Shown in pieces: positions 1 to 8,098 of a stretch of DNA of 64,000 bases. Position numbers and translations under genes: made by a program. The notes below the pieces were generated by a model. That model worked only from the letters and a program-made list of their open reading frames with translations, did not search any database and had not been told where the DNA came from. Origin of the DNA: JALQUL01 sp040382935 (lineage in GTDB: Bacteria; Pseudomonadota; Gammaproteobacteria; Burkholderiales; Burkholderiaceae_C); the NCBI GenBank assembly GCA_040382935.1, contig JBEIEP010000007.1, positions 1 through 64,000 on the forward strand, read 5' to 3'. The first letter of the stretch is position 1; every line of letters begins with the position of its first letter.

Positions 1-2
1 AC

Positions 3-110
3 CTAGATATGCAAGATTATTGGGAGTGGCGTGAGGCCAGCGTGGGGCAACGTGCGGCGCTAGAAGTTAGCCCTGCAGGGCGTACTTATAGCCTGAGCGC
101 CGTGGGTTAA
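3..110 (+). CDS. C-terminal end of an unidentified gene, cut by the window edge
   Basis: One frame is open from the first bases to a TAA at 108-110, giving about 35 residues that end in TYSLSAVG. I do not recognise the family. The last seven codons lie inside a 93-bp repeat that recurs at 53952, where the same stop codon is present without this gene. The frame may therefore be a genuine gene end into which the repeat was copied, or a chance open frame. Only upstream sequence outside the window can decide. Confidence 0.35.
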   Translation, partial: LDMQDYWEWREASVGQRAALEVSPAGRTYSLSAVG

Positions 111-181
111 ATTCAAACCAAATTCAAAGGAATACGGCTTGATCTGTTGAACTGAATTTGCAGCAAAATTGGGACTTGACT
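89..181. repeat. 93-bp dispersed repeat, copy 1
   Basis: This stretch matches 53952-54044 over 93 positions with about six substitutions and no gaps. The conserved core includes the blocks GAGCGCCGTGGGTTAAA and GCAGCAAAATTGGGACTTG. A short inverted pair GCCGT/ACGGC sits about 35 bp apart inside it. Copy 1 overlaps the stop of the partial gene at the window start; copy 2 lies directly behind a different gene. No transposase is nearby, so its mode of spread is unknown. Confidence 0.85.
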
Positions 182-214
182 TCCTGAGACCTTACCCCAT
201 ACAGAGCATCCACA

Positions 215-236
215 ATCTTGGGACAAACCCCAAGAT
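215..236. other. Perfect 8-bp stem-loop in a gene-free stretch
   Basis: ATCTTGGG at 215-222 is the exact reverse complement of CCCAAGAT at 229-236, with a six-base loop. It lies between the 93-bp repeat and the toxin-antitoxin pair, in the gene-free interval 111-427. No T-tract follows. No tRNA or recognisable small RNA was seen in this interval; apart from the repeat, this stem and the hairpin at 355-381, nothing else stands out there. Confidence 0.5.
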
Positions 237-354
237 GTTCGTGATGGGTTCTAGTACTTCGCAAAAACGGTTATTACCGAAGACGGCATACCGACAAATT
301 CTAGTTGCGTGCGGGCTACGAAACTCATCGGCCATTGCGTTCTCAGCACAAAGA

Positions 355-381
355 AAAGGGACCTTGCTAAAAGGTTCCTTT
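355..381. terminator. 11-bp hairpin, possible terminator or operator
   Basis: AAAGGGACCTT (355-365) pairs with AAGGTTCCTTT (371-381) through an 11-bp stem with one G-T pair and a five-base loop. The flanks are A-rich upstream and T-rich downstream, as in a bidirectional intrinsic terminator. It also lies about 45 bp before the antitoxin start, where autoregulatory operators of such pairs sit, so an operator role is possible. Confidence 0.45.
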
Positions 382-427
382 ATTTCCCAATATGGACCAT
401 AATGGATCCTTCTGAGAGGAGTAAGAA

Positions 428-637
428 ATGTCTGTCAATGTCAAATTACCTGAACCCTTGGTCGAGGTTGCTAGACGCTACGGCTCGATTGAGCATCGCT
501 CGGTGCCCAAGCAAATCGAATATTGGACGCGTATTGGCAAAATCGCCACTGAAAACCCCGATCTCTCGTTCAGCCTTATCCGTGACATTCTGATCGCGGA
601 CCAGGAAGAGGCGGTGGGCGAGTACCAGTTTGGCTAA
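428..637 (+). CDS. ParD-like antitoxin of a type II toxin-antitoxin pair
   Basis: This 69-residue protein resembles the ParD-like antitoxin family: an N-terminal ribbon-helix-helix-like start (MSVNVKLPEPLVE), then the stretch HRSVPKQIEYWTRIGKIA typical of that family, and an acidic tail (DQEEAVGEYQFG). It should bind its own promoter and neutralise the toxin encoded next. A strong ribosome site, AGGAG at 417-421, precedes the ATG by six bases. Its stop TAA shares one base with the toxin ATG (TAATG), indicating translational coupling. The assignment rests on sequence resemblance and on the operon layout. Confidence 0.85.
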   Translation: MSVNVKLPEPLVEVARRYGSIEHRSVPKQIEYWTRIGKIATENPDLSFSLIRDILIADQEEAVGEYQFG

Positions 638-915
638 TGCGCCTCCTCGTTACACCCACATTTGCCCGTGCGGTCAAGAAACTGCATCCGCAACAAAAAG
701 TCGCGCTTGACTTGGCTGTACAGGCCATTGCCAGCCAGCCTGAGGTGGGTGCGACCAAAGTGGGCGACTTGGTCGGCGTTCAGGTGTACAAGTTTCGGAT
801 GGGCCAACTCACCTGCTTGTTGGTCTACCGAGTTTTGGACGAAACTTCCCTCAAGTTACTCATGGTTGGATCCCACGAAAACTTTTATCGCGACCTCAAA
901 TTGGGCGAACATTAA
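637..915 (+). CDS. RelE/ParE-family toxin
   Basis: The 92-residue product has the RelE/ParE pattern: an N-terminal beta strand and helix with repeated Lys (FARAVKKLHPQQK), a central KVGDLVGVQVYKFRMGQL segment and a C-terminal strand with VGSHENFYRDLK. Members either cleave mRNA at the ribosome or poison gyrase, and the sequence alone does not tell which. The start codon overlaps the antitoxin stop by one base, so the two are made from one message. Reading ends 64 bp before the enoyl-CoA hydratase-type gene, which has its own ribosome site. Confidence 0.87.
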   Translation: MRLLVTPTFARAVKKLHPQQKVALDLAVQAIASQPEVGATKVGDLVGVQVYKFRMGQLTCLLVYRVLDETSLKLLMVGSHENFYRDLKLGEH

Positions 916-979
916 GGCCAATTTCTGACCTACTTGTCATAGCCTTACCTTTCAACCTACTCACAAAAGGCCTCTCGTC

Positions 980-1768
980 ATGACTGAATCTGCTACTACC
1001 GCCGCCAACCCCATCCAGACCGACCTGTCCGAAGGCATTTTGACCATCACCTTTAACCGGGTGGACAAAAAGAACTCCTTTACCCGAGCCATGTACGCCA
1101 GCATGGCCGATGCGTTGGTGCAGGCCAAAGACAACCCAGATTGCCGTGTAGTGGTGTTCCAAGGGCATGAAATGGTGTACAGCGCGGGCAACGACATTGC
1201 CGACTTTTTAAACCTGCCACCATCCGATACCGATGCGCCTGTGTTTAGGTTTTTGCGTGCCATCGCCAGCTTCCCTAAACCCATTGTGGCGGCAGTGTGC
1301 GGCCCCGCCGTGGGCATTGGCACCACCATGCTGTTTCATTGCGATTTGGTGGTTGCGGGGGACAACGCCGCTTTTGCCATGCCGTTTGTGAACCTGGGCC
1401 TGTGCCCAGAGGCGGCCTCAAGTCTGTTGGTGCCGCAAATGATGGGTTACCACCGCGCCGCCGAGGCCTTGCTGCTAGGAGAACCGTTTTACGCCGAAGC
1501 CGCCCTAGAGGTGGGCTTGGTCAATCGCATTGTGCCGCCTACAGAAGCCAACGACACGGCTAGGCGCATGGCGGTCAAGCTGGCTGCCAAACCCCAAAGT
1601 GCTTTGATCGCCACCAAGGGTCTGCTCAAAGGCCACCAGCAAAAGGCCGTGCAAGAGCGCATTTTTGAAGAAGCGGCCATTTTTGGGCGTATGCTGAGTG
1701 AACCTGCGGCCAAAGAAGCCTTTGGTGCGTTTATGCAAAAGCGCGCACCGGATTTTTCTAAGCTGTAA
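980..1768 (+). CDS. Enoyl-CoA hydratase/isomerase family protein
   Basis: This 262-residue cytoplasmic crotonase-fold enzyme acts on acyl-CoA thioesters. The first oxyanion-hole segment is SAGNDIADF (about residues 69-77) and the second is CGPAVGIGTT (about 109-118). The segment LGLCPEAASS carries the Glu used by delta3,delta2-enoyl-CoA isomerases, while the other Glu of true hydratases (in PE-ILLG of crotonase) is replaced by FVNLG. I infer an isomerase of the ECI2/PaaG kind rather than a hydratase, used when unsaturated fatty acids or related acyl-CoAs are degraded. A ribosome site AAAGG lies about ten bases before the ATG. The ddpX-like gene follows 20 bp later, probably co-transcribed. 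Confidence 0.85.
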   Translation: MTESATTAANPIQTDLSEGILTITFNRVDKKNSFTRAMYASMADALVQAKDNPDCRVVVFQGHEMVYSAGNDIADFLNLPPSDTDAPVFRFLRAIASFPKPIVAAVCGPAVGIGTTMLFHCDLVVAGDNAAFAMPFVNLGLCPEAASSLLVPQMMGYHRAAEALLLGEPFYAEAALEVGLVNRIVPPTEANDTARRMAVKLAAKPQSALIATKGLLKGHQQKAVQERIFEEAAIFGRMLSEPAAKEAFGAFMQKRAPDFSKL

Positions 1769-1788
1769 GGCGATAGCGCGGGCCCTTT

Positions 1789-2343
1789 ATGCCTTTGCTT
1801 GCAATCGCCCACCCCGCCATCACCCTTGATTTGCGCTACGCCACGGCGGACAACTTTACCGGGCAGGTGATTTACGACAAGGCGGTGGCGCTGCTACACC
1901 CCGATGCCCATGCGGCTTTAATGCGTGCGGCCGATTTGGCCCAGGCCCAAGGCTTGGGTTTGCGGGTGTTTGATGCCTACCGCCCGCTGGCGGCGCAATG
2001 GCGGCTGTGGCAGGCGGTGCCCGACCCCAACTATGTGGCCGACCCTAGGGTAGGCTCTATGCACGCACGGGGTGTGGCGGTGGATTTAACCCTTACCGAC
2101 GCACAGGGCCAAGCGCTGGACATGGGCACACCGTTTGACACCCTCAACCCCTTGTCGTGGCATGGTTGCACCGACGTGCCGCCAGAGGCCCAAGCCAACC
2201 GCGCCCGACTGGCCGGGTTAATGGCCATTAGCGCTTGGGTGCACCACCCGCGCGAATGGTGGCATTACAACCTGATGGATCCTAAGCGCTACCCGCCGAT
2301 TGAGGATGCGACGATGACGGCCTTGCTAATGGGTGGTTTGTAG
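1789..2343 (+). CDS. ddpX: D-alanyl-D-alanine dipeptidase (VanX/DdpX family)
   Basis: The 184-residue product is a zinc peptidase of the M15D group that cleaves D-Ala-D-Ala released from peptidoglycan. The zinc ligands are visible in SMHARGVAVD (the SxHxxGxAxD motif, about residues 84-93) and in EWWHYN near residue 160, where Glu is the catalytic base and His the third ligand. FDAYRPLAAQ supplies the Arg that stabilises the transition state. No signal peptide is seen, as in cytoplasmic DdpX. There are no van resistance genes nearby, so a role in recycling cell-wall D-Ala-D-Ala is more likely than vancomycin resistance. Confidence 0.92.
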   Translation: MPLLAIAHPAITLDLRYATADNFTGQVIYDKAVALLHPDAHAALMRAADLAQAQGLGLRVFDAYRPLAAQWRLWQAVPDPNYVADPRVGSMHARGVAVDLTLTDAQGQALDMGTPFDTLNPLSWHGCTDVPPEAQANRARLAGLMAISAWVHHPREWWHYNLMDPKRYPPIEDATMTALLMGGL

Positions 2344-2382
2344 CCAACTAGCTGGTTGGATAGGTTAATCCGTTACAAGATA

Positions 2383-2423
2383 TACCATGAAATTCCCGTA
2401 TTAAAAGCGGGATTTTCATGGTA
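2383..2423. repeat. 16-bp inverted repeat in front of the AAA_14/DUF4143 gene
   Basis: TACCATGAAATTCCCG (2383-2398) and CGGGATTTTCATGGTA (2408-2423) are reverse complements with a single mismatch, separated by nine bases. The right arm ends 11 bp before the ATG of the ATPase gene, so in RNA the hairpin would sit where a ribosome must load, and in DNA it is placed as a promoter operator. No T-tract makes it a typical terminator for ddpX. Confidence 0.8.
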
Positions 2424-2434
2424 AATTAGCAAGC

Positions 2435-3604
2435 ATGCAATCAAATACAAACCCCTTAATTTTCCGCTCAAACTTGCTCGATGAGATGCAAAGCGCGTTG
2501 TCTTTTTGGCGCGGCGTTGTATTAATTGGCCCAAGGCAAGTCGGAAAAACCACACTGGCAAGGCAATTTTCAAAGCGGCAAAACATCCATTACTTCGACC
2601 TCGAAGACCCCCGCGATGCCGCGCGTTTGGCCAACCCAGTGATGGCCTTGAGCGCACTAGAGGGTTTGGTGGTGATCGATGAGGTGCAACACCACCCAAA
2701 ATTGTTTGAGACCTTGCGCGTATTGATGGACAGGCCACACAAAATCCGCCAGCCCGGCCAGTACCTGTTGCTGGGTAGCGCCGCGCCCGCGTTGTTACGG
2801 CAGTCCACGGAATCTCTACTGGGTCGCGTTAAGACCATAGAGGTGAGCGGCTTGGGCATTGATGAAGTCAAGGACCAACGCTTGTCGTGGGAACGACTGT
2901 GGTTGCGTGGCGGCTTTCCGCTTTCGTATACCGCCCCCAGTGATGTTTTGAGTGCTGATTGGCGACGGGCCAGTATCCAGTCTTATTTGCAACGCGATTT
3001 GCCGCAATTAGGTTTGCAAGTTAGCGCAACGGCCATGCTGCGGTTTTGGCGCATGCTGTGCCATTACCACGGACAAACTTGGAACGCAGCTGAACCCGCG
3101 CGCGCGATGGGGGTGAACGAGTCCACGGTGCGTCGGTACTTGGACCATTTAACCGACACTTTCATGGTGCGACAGCTACAGCCTTGGTACCAGAATCTGG
3201 GGAAACGGCAAGTCAAGGCTCCCAAAATTTACTTGCGAGACAGCGGTCTCCTGCATTCGCTTTTAGGCTTGGAATCTTTTAATGACCTCTGGAACCATCC
3301 TTTGTGTGGTGCCAGTTGGGAGGGCTTTGCCATGGAGCAGGTACTGCGTATGGCAAAACCCGACGAGGCCTATTTTTGGGCTACGCATCAAGGTGCTGAA
3401 CTCGATTTGCTCCTATTGCAGGGTGGTTCACGGGTAGGCGTGGAATTCAAACGCACCGACACGCCGATGGTGACCCGTTCCATGCGGATTGCCATGGACG
3501 ATTTGAAGTTGGATGCGCTTTACGTGGTGTACGCCGGTGACCAGCGATTCCAGTTGGCCGACGGCATAGAGGCGGTGCCGCTATGGGCTTTGTTGCCTCA
3601 ATAG
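2435..3604 (+). CDS. AAA_14 ATPase with C-terminal DUF4143 domain
   Basis: The 389-residue product joins an AAA_14 P-loop domain (Walker A GPRQVGKTT, residues 32-40; Walker B GLVVIDEVQ, about 77-85) to a DUF4143 region. The middle holds a winged-helix-like stretch (ARAMGVNESTVRRYLDHL), and the C-terminal part (FWATHQGAELDLLLL ... GVEFKRTD) has the E-D-L...EFK pattern of a PD-(D/E)xK nuclease-like fold, as is common in this family. The biological role of these solitary ATPases is not established. The gene stands alone, converges on yciA 29 bp downstream, and is preceded by a large inverted repeat. Ribosome site is weak. Confidence 0.9.
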   Translation: MQSNTNPLIFRSNLLDEMQSALSFWRGVVLIGPRQVGKTTLARQFSKRQNIHYFDLEDPRDAARLANPVMALSALEGLVVIDEVQHHPKLFETLRVLMDRPHKIRQPGQYLLLGSAAPALLRQSTESLLGRVKTIEVSGLGIDEVKDQRLSWERLWLRGGFPLSYTAPSDVLSADWRRASIQSYLQRDLPQLGLQVSATAMLRFWRMLCHYHGQTWNAAEPARAMGVNESTVRRYLDHLTDTFMVRQLQPWYQNLGKRQVKAPKIYLRDSGLLHSLLGLESFNDLWNHPLCGASWEGFAMEQVLRMAKPDEAYFWATHQGAELDLLLLQGGSRVGVEFKRTDTPMVTRSMRIAMDDLKLDALYVVYAGDQRFQLADGIEAVPLWALLPQ

Positions 3605-3633
3605 GAGACTGGTTGAACGGCCACGGACTTAAG

Positions 3634-4038
3634 CTATAACTCTAGCACCCGTGGTTTGCCCTGGTCATCAATGGCCACATACACCAGTTGGGCCTCTGTT
3701 ACCTTGATGTATTGGCCTTGGGCCCTAAAGCGCTCGGCAAACACCTCTACCTTGACGGTGATGGACGTGCGCCCCACTTTAATCACGCGAGAGAAGAACG
3801 ACAAAATGTCGCCCAGCCGCACGGGTTGTTTAAAGATGAATTCATTCACCGCCACAGTGGCCATGCGGCCTTTGGCGTAGCGGGCCGGTAGCACCGAGCC
3901 GGCCAAGTCCACCTGGGCCATCACCCAACCCCCAAAAATATCGCCATTGGCATTGCAGTCTGCGGGCATGGGGATGACTTTAAGCACCAGTTCCATGTCG
4001 GTGGGCAGGTTGACGGGGGCTGATGAATTGTTGGACAT
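3634..4038 (-). CDS. yciA: Acyl-CoA thioesterase, YciA-like
   Basis: The 134-residue hotdog-fold enzyme hydrolyses acyl-CoA to free acid and CoA in the cytoplasm. The motif ANGDIFGGWVMAQVD (about residues 30-44) carries the catalytic Asp and the helix N-terminus that binds the thioester. AVNEFIFKQPVRLGD is the matching second-half signature, and length fits YciA (about 130 residues). It reads away from the cupin gene, sharing a short divergent promoter region (4039-4143), and converges with the AAA_14 gene. Substrate preference cannot be read from sequence. Confidence 0.92.
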   Translation of the reverse strand: MSNNSSAPVNLPTDMELVLKVIPMPADCNANGDIFGGWVMAQVDLAGSVLPARYAKGRMATVAVNEFIFKQPVRLGDILSFFSRVIKVGRTSITVKVEVFAERFRAQGQYIKVTEAQLVYVAIDDQGKPRVLEL

Positions 4039-4143
4039 AGTGATGACCTGAGTGATGTAACGGTGATTGTGCCATCGTGTGGGCCACGGGCCGCTTCAGG
4101 GGCCACGTCCTGCCCTGATAATGAGGTGTCAAGGAGAATGCGT

Positions 4144-4629
4144 ATGAACCCCCATCCCACAGCCATCATGGCCGACCAGGCGCCGCTGCGTACCAAGCCA
4201 TCCAACTACCCGCCCGTGGTGTTGGAAATGTTGCAGTCTTTGCTGGCTGGGCGTAGCAAGCGCCCGCTGGGCGATTTGTTTGGGCTAACCCATTTTGGCG
4301 TTAACCTGACCACACTGGCACCTGGGGCCGCGTCATCGATTCGACATGCACACCAGTTGCAAGACGAGTTTATTTATGTGATCTCGGGCACACCCACCTT
4401 GGAGACCGATGAAGGCTTGACCTTGCTTGCGCCAGGCATGTGTGCAGGATTTAAGGCGGGCACGGGTAATGCCCATCGGTTGATTAATGAATCAACCGAA
4501 CCAGTGGTGGTGCTAGAGGTGGGTGACCGCACCGATGGCGACACCGCCACCTACCCCGAGGCCGACCTGATGGCCCGGGTAGAAGGTGGGCAATGGCTGT
4601 TTTTCCGCAAAAACGGGGATGCGTTTTGA
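4144..4629 (+). CDS. Cupin-domain protein
   Basis: This 161-residue protein has a single cupin barrel. Motif 1 appears as SSIRHAHQLQDEFIYVISG (His, His and Glu metal ligands) and motif 2 as GMCAGFKAGTGNAHRLIN, with the fourth ligand His. It resembles small cupins annotated as transcription-factor-like or sugar-binding proteins; no reaction can be named. I chose the ATG at 4144 because AAGGAG at 4131-4136 is spaced seven bases from it. An in-frame ATG six bases earlier is too close to that site, and upstream codons lie in the divergent promoter. Confidence 0.8.
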   Translation: MNPHPTAIMADQAPLRTKPSNYPPVVLEMLQSLLAGRSKRPLGDLFGLTHFGVNLTTLAPGAASSIRHAHQLQDEFIYVISGTPTLETDEGLTLLAPGMCAGFKAGTGNAHRLINESTEPVVVLEVGDRTDGDTATYPEADLMARVEGGQWLFFRKNGDAF

Positions 4630-4659
4630 ATCTGTATTGTTAACCCGAGATTTATTGCC

Positions 4660-6477
4660 ATGCGCGGTCGTCACGACAACTCACCCCCTGCCAACAGCAC
4701 AACACAAAAAGAGCGCTCGGATGTCCAGACCTTAAAACGCCTGTTTCCCTACCTGTGGCGCTACAAATGGAGGGTGATTGCGGCGCTAAGCTTTATGGTG
4801 GCCGCCAAGTTGGCCAACGTGGGCGTGCCCTTGTTGCTCAAACAGTTGATTGATGCCATGAGCATCCCTATGGGCAGTGCAACGGCCCTGTTGGTGGTGC
4901 CACTGGGTTTATTGGTGGCCTATGGCCTTTTGCGTCTATCCACGTCGGTCTTTACTGAGCTGCGTGAACTGGTGTTTGCCAAGGCCACCGAGGGGGCCTC
5001 ACGCTCTATTTCGTTGGAAGTATTCAGGCACCTGCACAACCTCAGCCTGCGCTTTCATCTGGAGCGCCAAACGGGGGGCATGACGCGTGATATTGAGCGC
5101 GGCACACGGGCCGTCAACAACCTGATTTCGTATTCGCTCTACAGCATTGTGCCCACGCTGATAGAGGTCACACTGGTGCTCACGCTGCTGGCCGTCAAGT
5201 ACGACGTGTGGTTTGCGTTTATCACCCTAATTGCCTTGTTCTTTTACGTGACGTTTACCGTTATCGTTACCAATTGGCGAACGCAGTTCAGAAAAGAAAT
5301 GAACGAACTGGACTCCACCTCGCACAGCCGCGCCATCGATGCCCTGCTCAATTACGAAACCGTTAAATACTTTAACAACGAAGAGTTTGAGGCCCAGCGC
5401 TACGACAAGAATTTAGAGAGTTATCGCAAGGCCGCGCTCAAAAGCCAAAGCACCTTAAGCCTGCTCAATACCGGCCAGCAACTCATCATCGCGCTCAGTT
5501 TGGTGGCCATGCTGTGGCGGGCCACACAGGGGGTGGTGGACGGGCGCATGACGCTGGGCGATTTGGTGATGGTGAACGCCTTCATGATTCAGTTGTACAT
5601 CCCCCTGGGATTTTTGGGCGTGCTGTACCGCGAGATCAAGCAAAGCCTGACCGACCTGGAAAAAATGTTCACCCTGCTTGAGAAAGAGCGCGAGATCGCC
5701 GACCCGCCGGGTGCCCCTGACTTGATGCTGCAAGCACACCGCCCGCCCGCCGTGCGCTTTGACAACGTGAGCTTTGCCTACGAGGCCAACCGACCTATTT
5801 TGCAAGGGGTGAGCTTTGACATTCCGCCTGGCAAAACCGTTGCCGTGGTGGGGCCGTCTGGGGCGGGCAAATCCACCCTGTCGCGCCTGTTGTACCGGTT
5901 TTACGACGTGCAAGACGGGCAGATTTTGATTGACGGCCAAGCCATTCAAGACATCACCCAACAGTCCTTGCGCCGCGCCATTGGCATCGTCCCGCAAGAC
6001 ACGGTGCTCTTTAACGATACGGTGGCCTACAACATCGCCTATGGCAGACCTGATGCCAGCCAGACCGAGATTGAAGAAGCGGCCCAAGCGGCCCGCATTC
6101 ACACCTTTATTGCCTCTACACCCGAGGGCTACGCCACCCGTGTGGGCGAGCGGGGTCTTAAATTGTCGGGTGGTGAAAAGCAGCGCGTGGCGATTGCCCG
6201 CACATTGCTCAAAAATCCGCCCATCATGATCTTTGACGAAGCCACCTCGGCTTTGGATTCGGCCAACGAGAAGGCCATTCAGGCCCAGTTGCAAGATGTG
6301 TCGACCAACAAGACCACCCTGGTGATCGCCCATCGTTTGTCCACGGTGATAGATGCCCACGAGATTTTGGTAATGCAAGCCGGGCGCATTGTGGAGCGCG
6401 GCACCCACGAGCAGCTATTGGCCAAGGGCGCGGTGTACGCGGGTATGTGGACCATGCAGCAAGAGAAAAGCACCTGA
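4660..6477 (+). CDS. Atm1/HMT1-type ABC exporter (fused permease and ATPase)
   Basis: The 605-residue half-transporter has an N-terminal permease with about six membrane helices (residues 40-330) and a C-terminal ATPase. Walker A is GPSGAGKST (about 398-406), the signature is LSGGEKQRVAIAR (about 502), Walker B IMIFDEATSAL and the H-loop IAHRLST. NEEFEAQRYDKNL and KYFNNEE in the permease are typical of the Atm1 group that exports glutathione-linked compounds, including Fe-S-related or metal-conjugated species. It should work as a homodimer in the inner membrane. The monooxygenase gene starts 15 bp after its stop, suggesting an operon. Confidence 0.9.
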   Translation: MRGRHDNSPPANSTTQKERSDVQTLKRLFPYLWRYKWRVIAALSFMVAAKLANVGVPLLLKQLIDAMSIPMGSATALLVVPLGLLVAYGLLRLSTSVFTELRELVFAKATEGASRSISLEVFRHLHNLSLRFHLERQTGGMTRDIERGTRAVNNLISYSLYSIVPTLIEVTLVLTLLAVKYDVWFAFITLIALFFYVTFTVIVTNWRTQFRKEMNELDSTSHSRAIDALLNYETVKYFNNEEFEAQRYDKNLESYRKAALKSQSTLSLLNTGQQLIIALSLVAMLWRATQGVVDGRMTLGDLVMVNAFMIQLYIPLGFLGVLYREIKQSLTDLEKMFTLLEKEREIADPPGAPDLMLQAHRPPAVRFDNVSFAYEANRPILQGVSFDIPPGKTVAVVGPSGAGKSTLSRLLYRFYDVQDGQILIDGQAIQDITQQSLRRAIGIVPQDTVLFNDTVAYNIAYGRPDASQTEIEEAAQAARIHTFIASTPEGYATRVGERGLKLSGGEKQRVAIARTLLKNPPIMIFDEATSALDSANEKAIQAQLQDVSTNKTTLVIAHRLSTVIDAHEILVMQAGRIVERGTHEQLLAKGAVYAGMWTMQQEKST

Positions 6478-6492
6478 GGGGGATCGACACAC

Positions 6493-8055
6493 ATGAACCC
6501 ATCGACAAAGGGCCAGGATCAGAACGCTGCTGACTGCATCAACGCTGACCCGCTCGTGTGGGATGTGCTGATTGTGGGCGCGGGTCTGTCGGGGATTGGT
6601 GCTGCGCGTCGCTTGCAAAGCCGTTGCCCCAATTTGCGCTGGGCGATCCTTGAATCGCGCCAAGCCTTGGGTGGTACATGGGACTTGTTTCGTTACCCCG
6701 GTGTGCGCTCTGACTCCGATATGTTCACCTTGGGTTTTCCGTTCAGGCCCTGGACCGAAAAGAAATCGATTGCCGATGGGCCTTCCATCTTGCGCTATTT
6801 AAACCAGGTGGCCAGCGAGACCGGTGTGAGTGGGCACATCCGCTATGGGCAAAAGGTAAAAGCCGCCCAATGGGACAGCCAGGCCGCACTGTGGCGCATT
6901 GAAATCGAACACCTGCAAGATGGCTCTTGCACCACCGTGCAAACGCGGTTTTTGTGGATGTGTGGGGGTTATTACAGCTATGCCCAAGCCCACCAACCCA
7001 CTTGGGAGGGGCAAGACCAATTTAAAGGCCAATGGGTGCATCCCCAGTTTTGGCCCCAAGACCTGGATTATTCTGGGAAGCGGGTGGTGGTGATCGGCAG
7101 TGGTGCCACTGCCGTGACCTTGGTGCCCGCCATGGCTTTACCGGGCCATGCAAGGCAGTGGGGAACACTGGGTGCCAGTGGCGCTGCGGTGCACGTCATG
7201 CTGCTACAGCGCTCGCCCACCTACATGGTGGCAATGCCTGCCACTGACCCCTGGGCCAAGCACTTGATGGGGCGTTTGCCAGCAGCCTGGGTGGCACGGG
7301 CCATTCGCTACAAAAACATTGCCATGGGCAGCATGGTGTACCGGTGGTCGCGCCGCCAACCCGAATCACTTAAGCGATGGCTGCTTAAAGGGGTGCAACA
7401 ACAATTGGGCGATGCCAAGGCCGTGGCGGACCACTTTACACCCCACTACAAGCCATGGGACCAACGCCTGTGCGCGGTGCCAGGGGGCGATTTGTTTCAG
7501 GCCATTCGCAGCGGCCGGGCCAGTGTAGTGACCGACACCATTGCCCACTTTGTACCCGATGGCATGGTGTTGGCCAGTGGGCAACACCTGAGCGCCGACA
7601 TCGTGGTCACCGCCACCGGCTTGCAACTCAATGCCTTGGCTGATATTGCCTTCAGGGTGGATGGGCAGGCGGTGGACCTGAGCCAAACCTTGGCCTACAA
7701 AGGCATGATGCTCTCAGGCCTGCCCAACTTTGCCATGACCTTTGGCTATGCCAACGCCTCGTGGACCTTAAAGGCCGACCTAACGGCCAACTATGTATGC
7801 CGCCTGTTGAACCACATGCGGCGCAACCAGTATTCCACAGTAGTGCCCCATGCAGACGCAAGGGTTCAACCCATGTCCATGATGCCTCTCAGTAGCGGCT
7901 ATGTGGCCCGCAGCCAATCCCTGCTGCCCAAACAAGGCGACCGCGCGCCGTGGCAAACCGCGTCCAGCTATTGGGCTGATTATTTGCGTGTGCATTGGGG
8001 CCGCCTCAGTGACGGGCACCTGCACTATTCAAATGGCGGGCAAGTCCGTTCATAA
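6493..8055 (+). CDS. Flavin-dependent monooxygenase (Baeyer-Villiger/FMO type)
   Basis: The 520-residue protein has an FAD-binding Rossmann motif VGAGLSGIGAARRL (from about residue 28), a BVMO-like segment GTWDLFRYPGVRSDSDM, and an NADPH-binding motif VIGSGATAV near residue 200. This arrangement is that of class B flavoprotein monooxygenases, which insert one oxygen atom from O2 into ketones or oxidise N/S atoms. The full BVMO fingerprint (FxGxxxHxxxWP) is only loosely met: a WVHPQFWP stretch is seen at about residue 182. Substrate is unknown. It appears co-transcribed with the upstream ABC exporter. Confidence 0.87.
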   Translation: MNPSTKGQDQNAADCINADPLVWDVLIVGAGLSGIGAARRLQSRCPNLRWAILESRQALGGTWDLFRYPGVRSDSDMFTLGFPFRPWTEKKSIADGPSILRYLNQVASETGVSGHIRYGQKVKAAQWDSQAALWRIEIEHLQDGSCTTVQTRFLWMCGGYYSYAQAHQPTWEGQDQFKGQWVHPQFWPQDLDYSGKRVVVIGSGATAVTLVPAMALPGHARQWGTLGASGAAVHVMLLQRSPTYMVAMPATDPWAKHLMGRLPAAWVARAIRYKNIAMGSMVYRWSRRQPESLKRWLLKGVQQQLGDAKAVADHFTPHYKPWDQRLCAVPGGDLFQAIRSGRASVVTDTIAHFVPDGMVLASGQHLSADIVVTATGLQLNALADIAFRVDGQAVDLSQTLAYKGMMLSGLPNFAMTFGYANASWTLKADLTANYVCRLLNHMRRNQYSTVVPHADARVQPMSMMPLSSGYVARSQSLLPKQGDRAPWQTASSYWADYLRVHWGRLSDGHLHYSNGGQVRS

Positions 8056-8098
8056 TCGCCAACTCTTCTTATTTGAACCCTTTTGACCCATCAACCTT

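Noticed and set aside
5455..6408. Long open frame (317 codons) on the minus strand
   Set aside because: It lies opposite the ATPase half of the Atm1-type exporter, has low-complexity His/Gly-rich translation and no ribosome site; an antisense shadow of a strongly biased gene.
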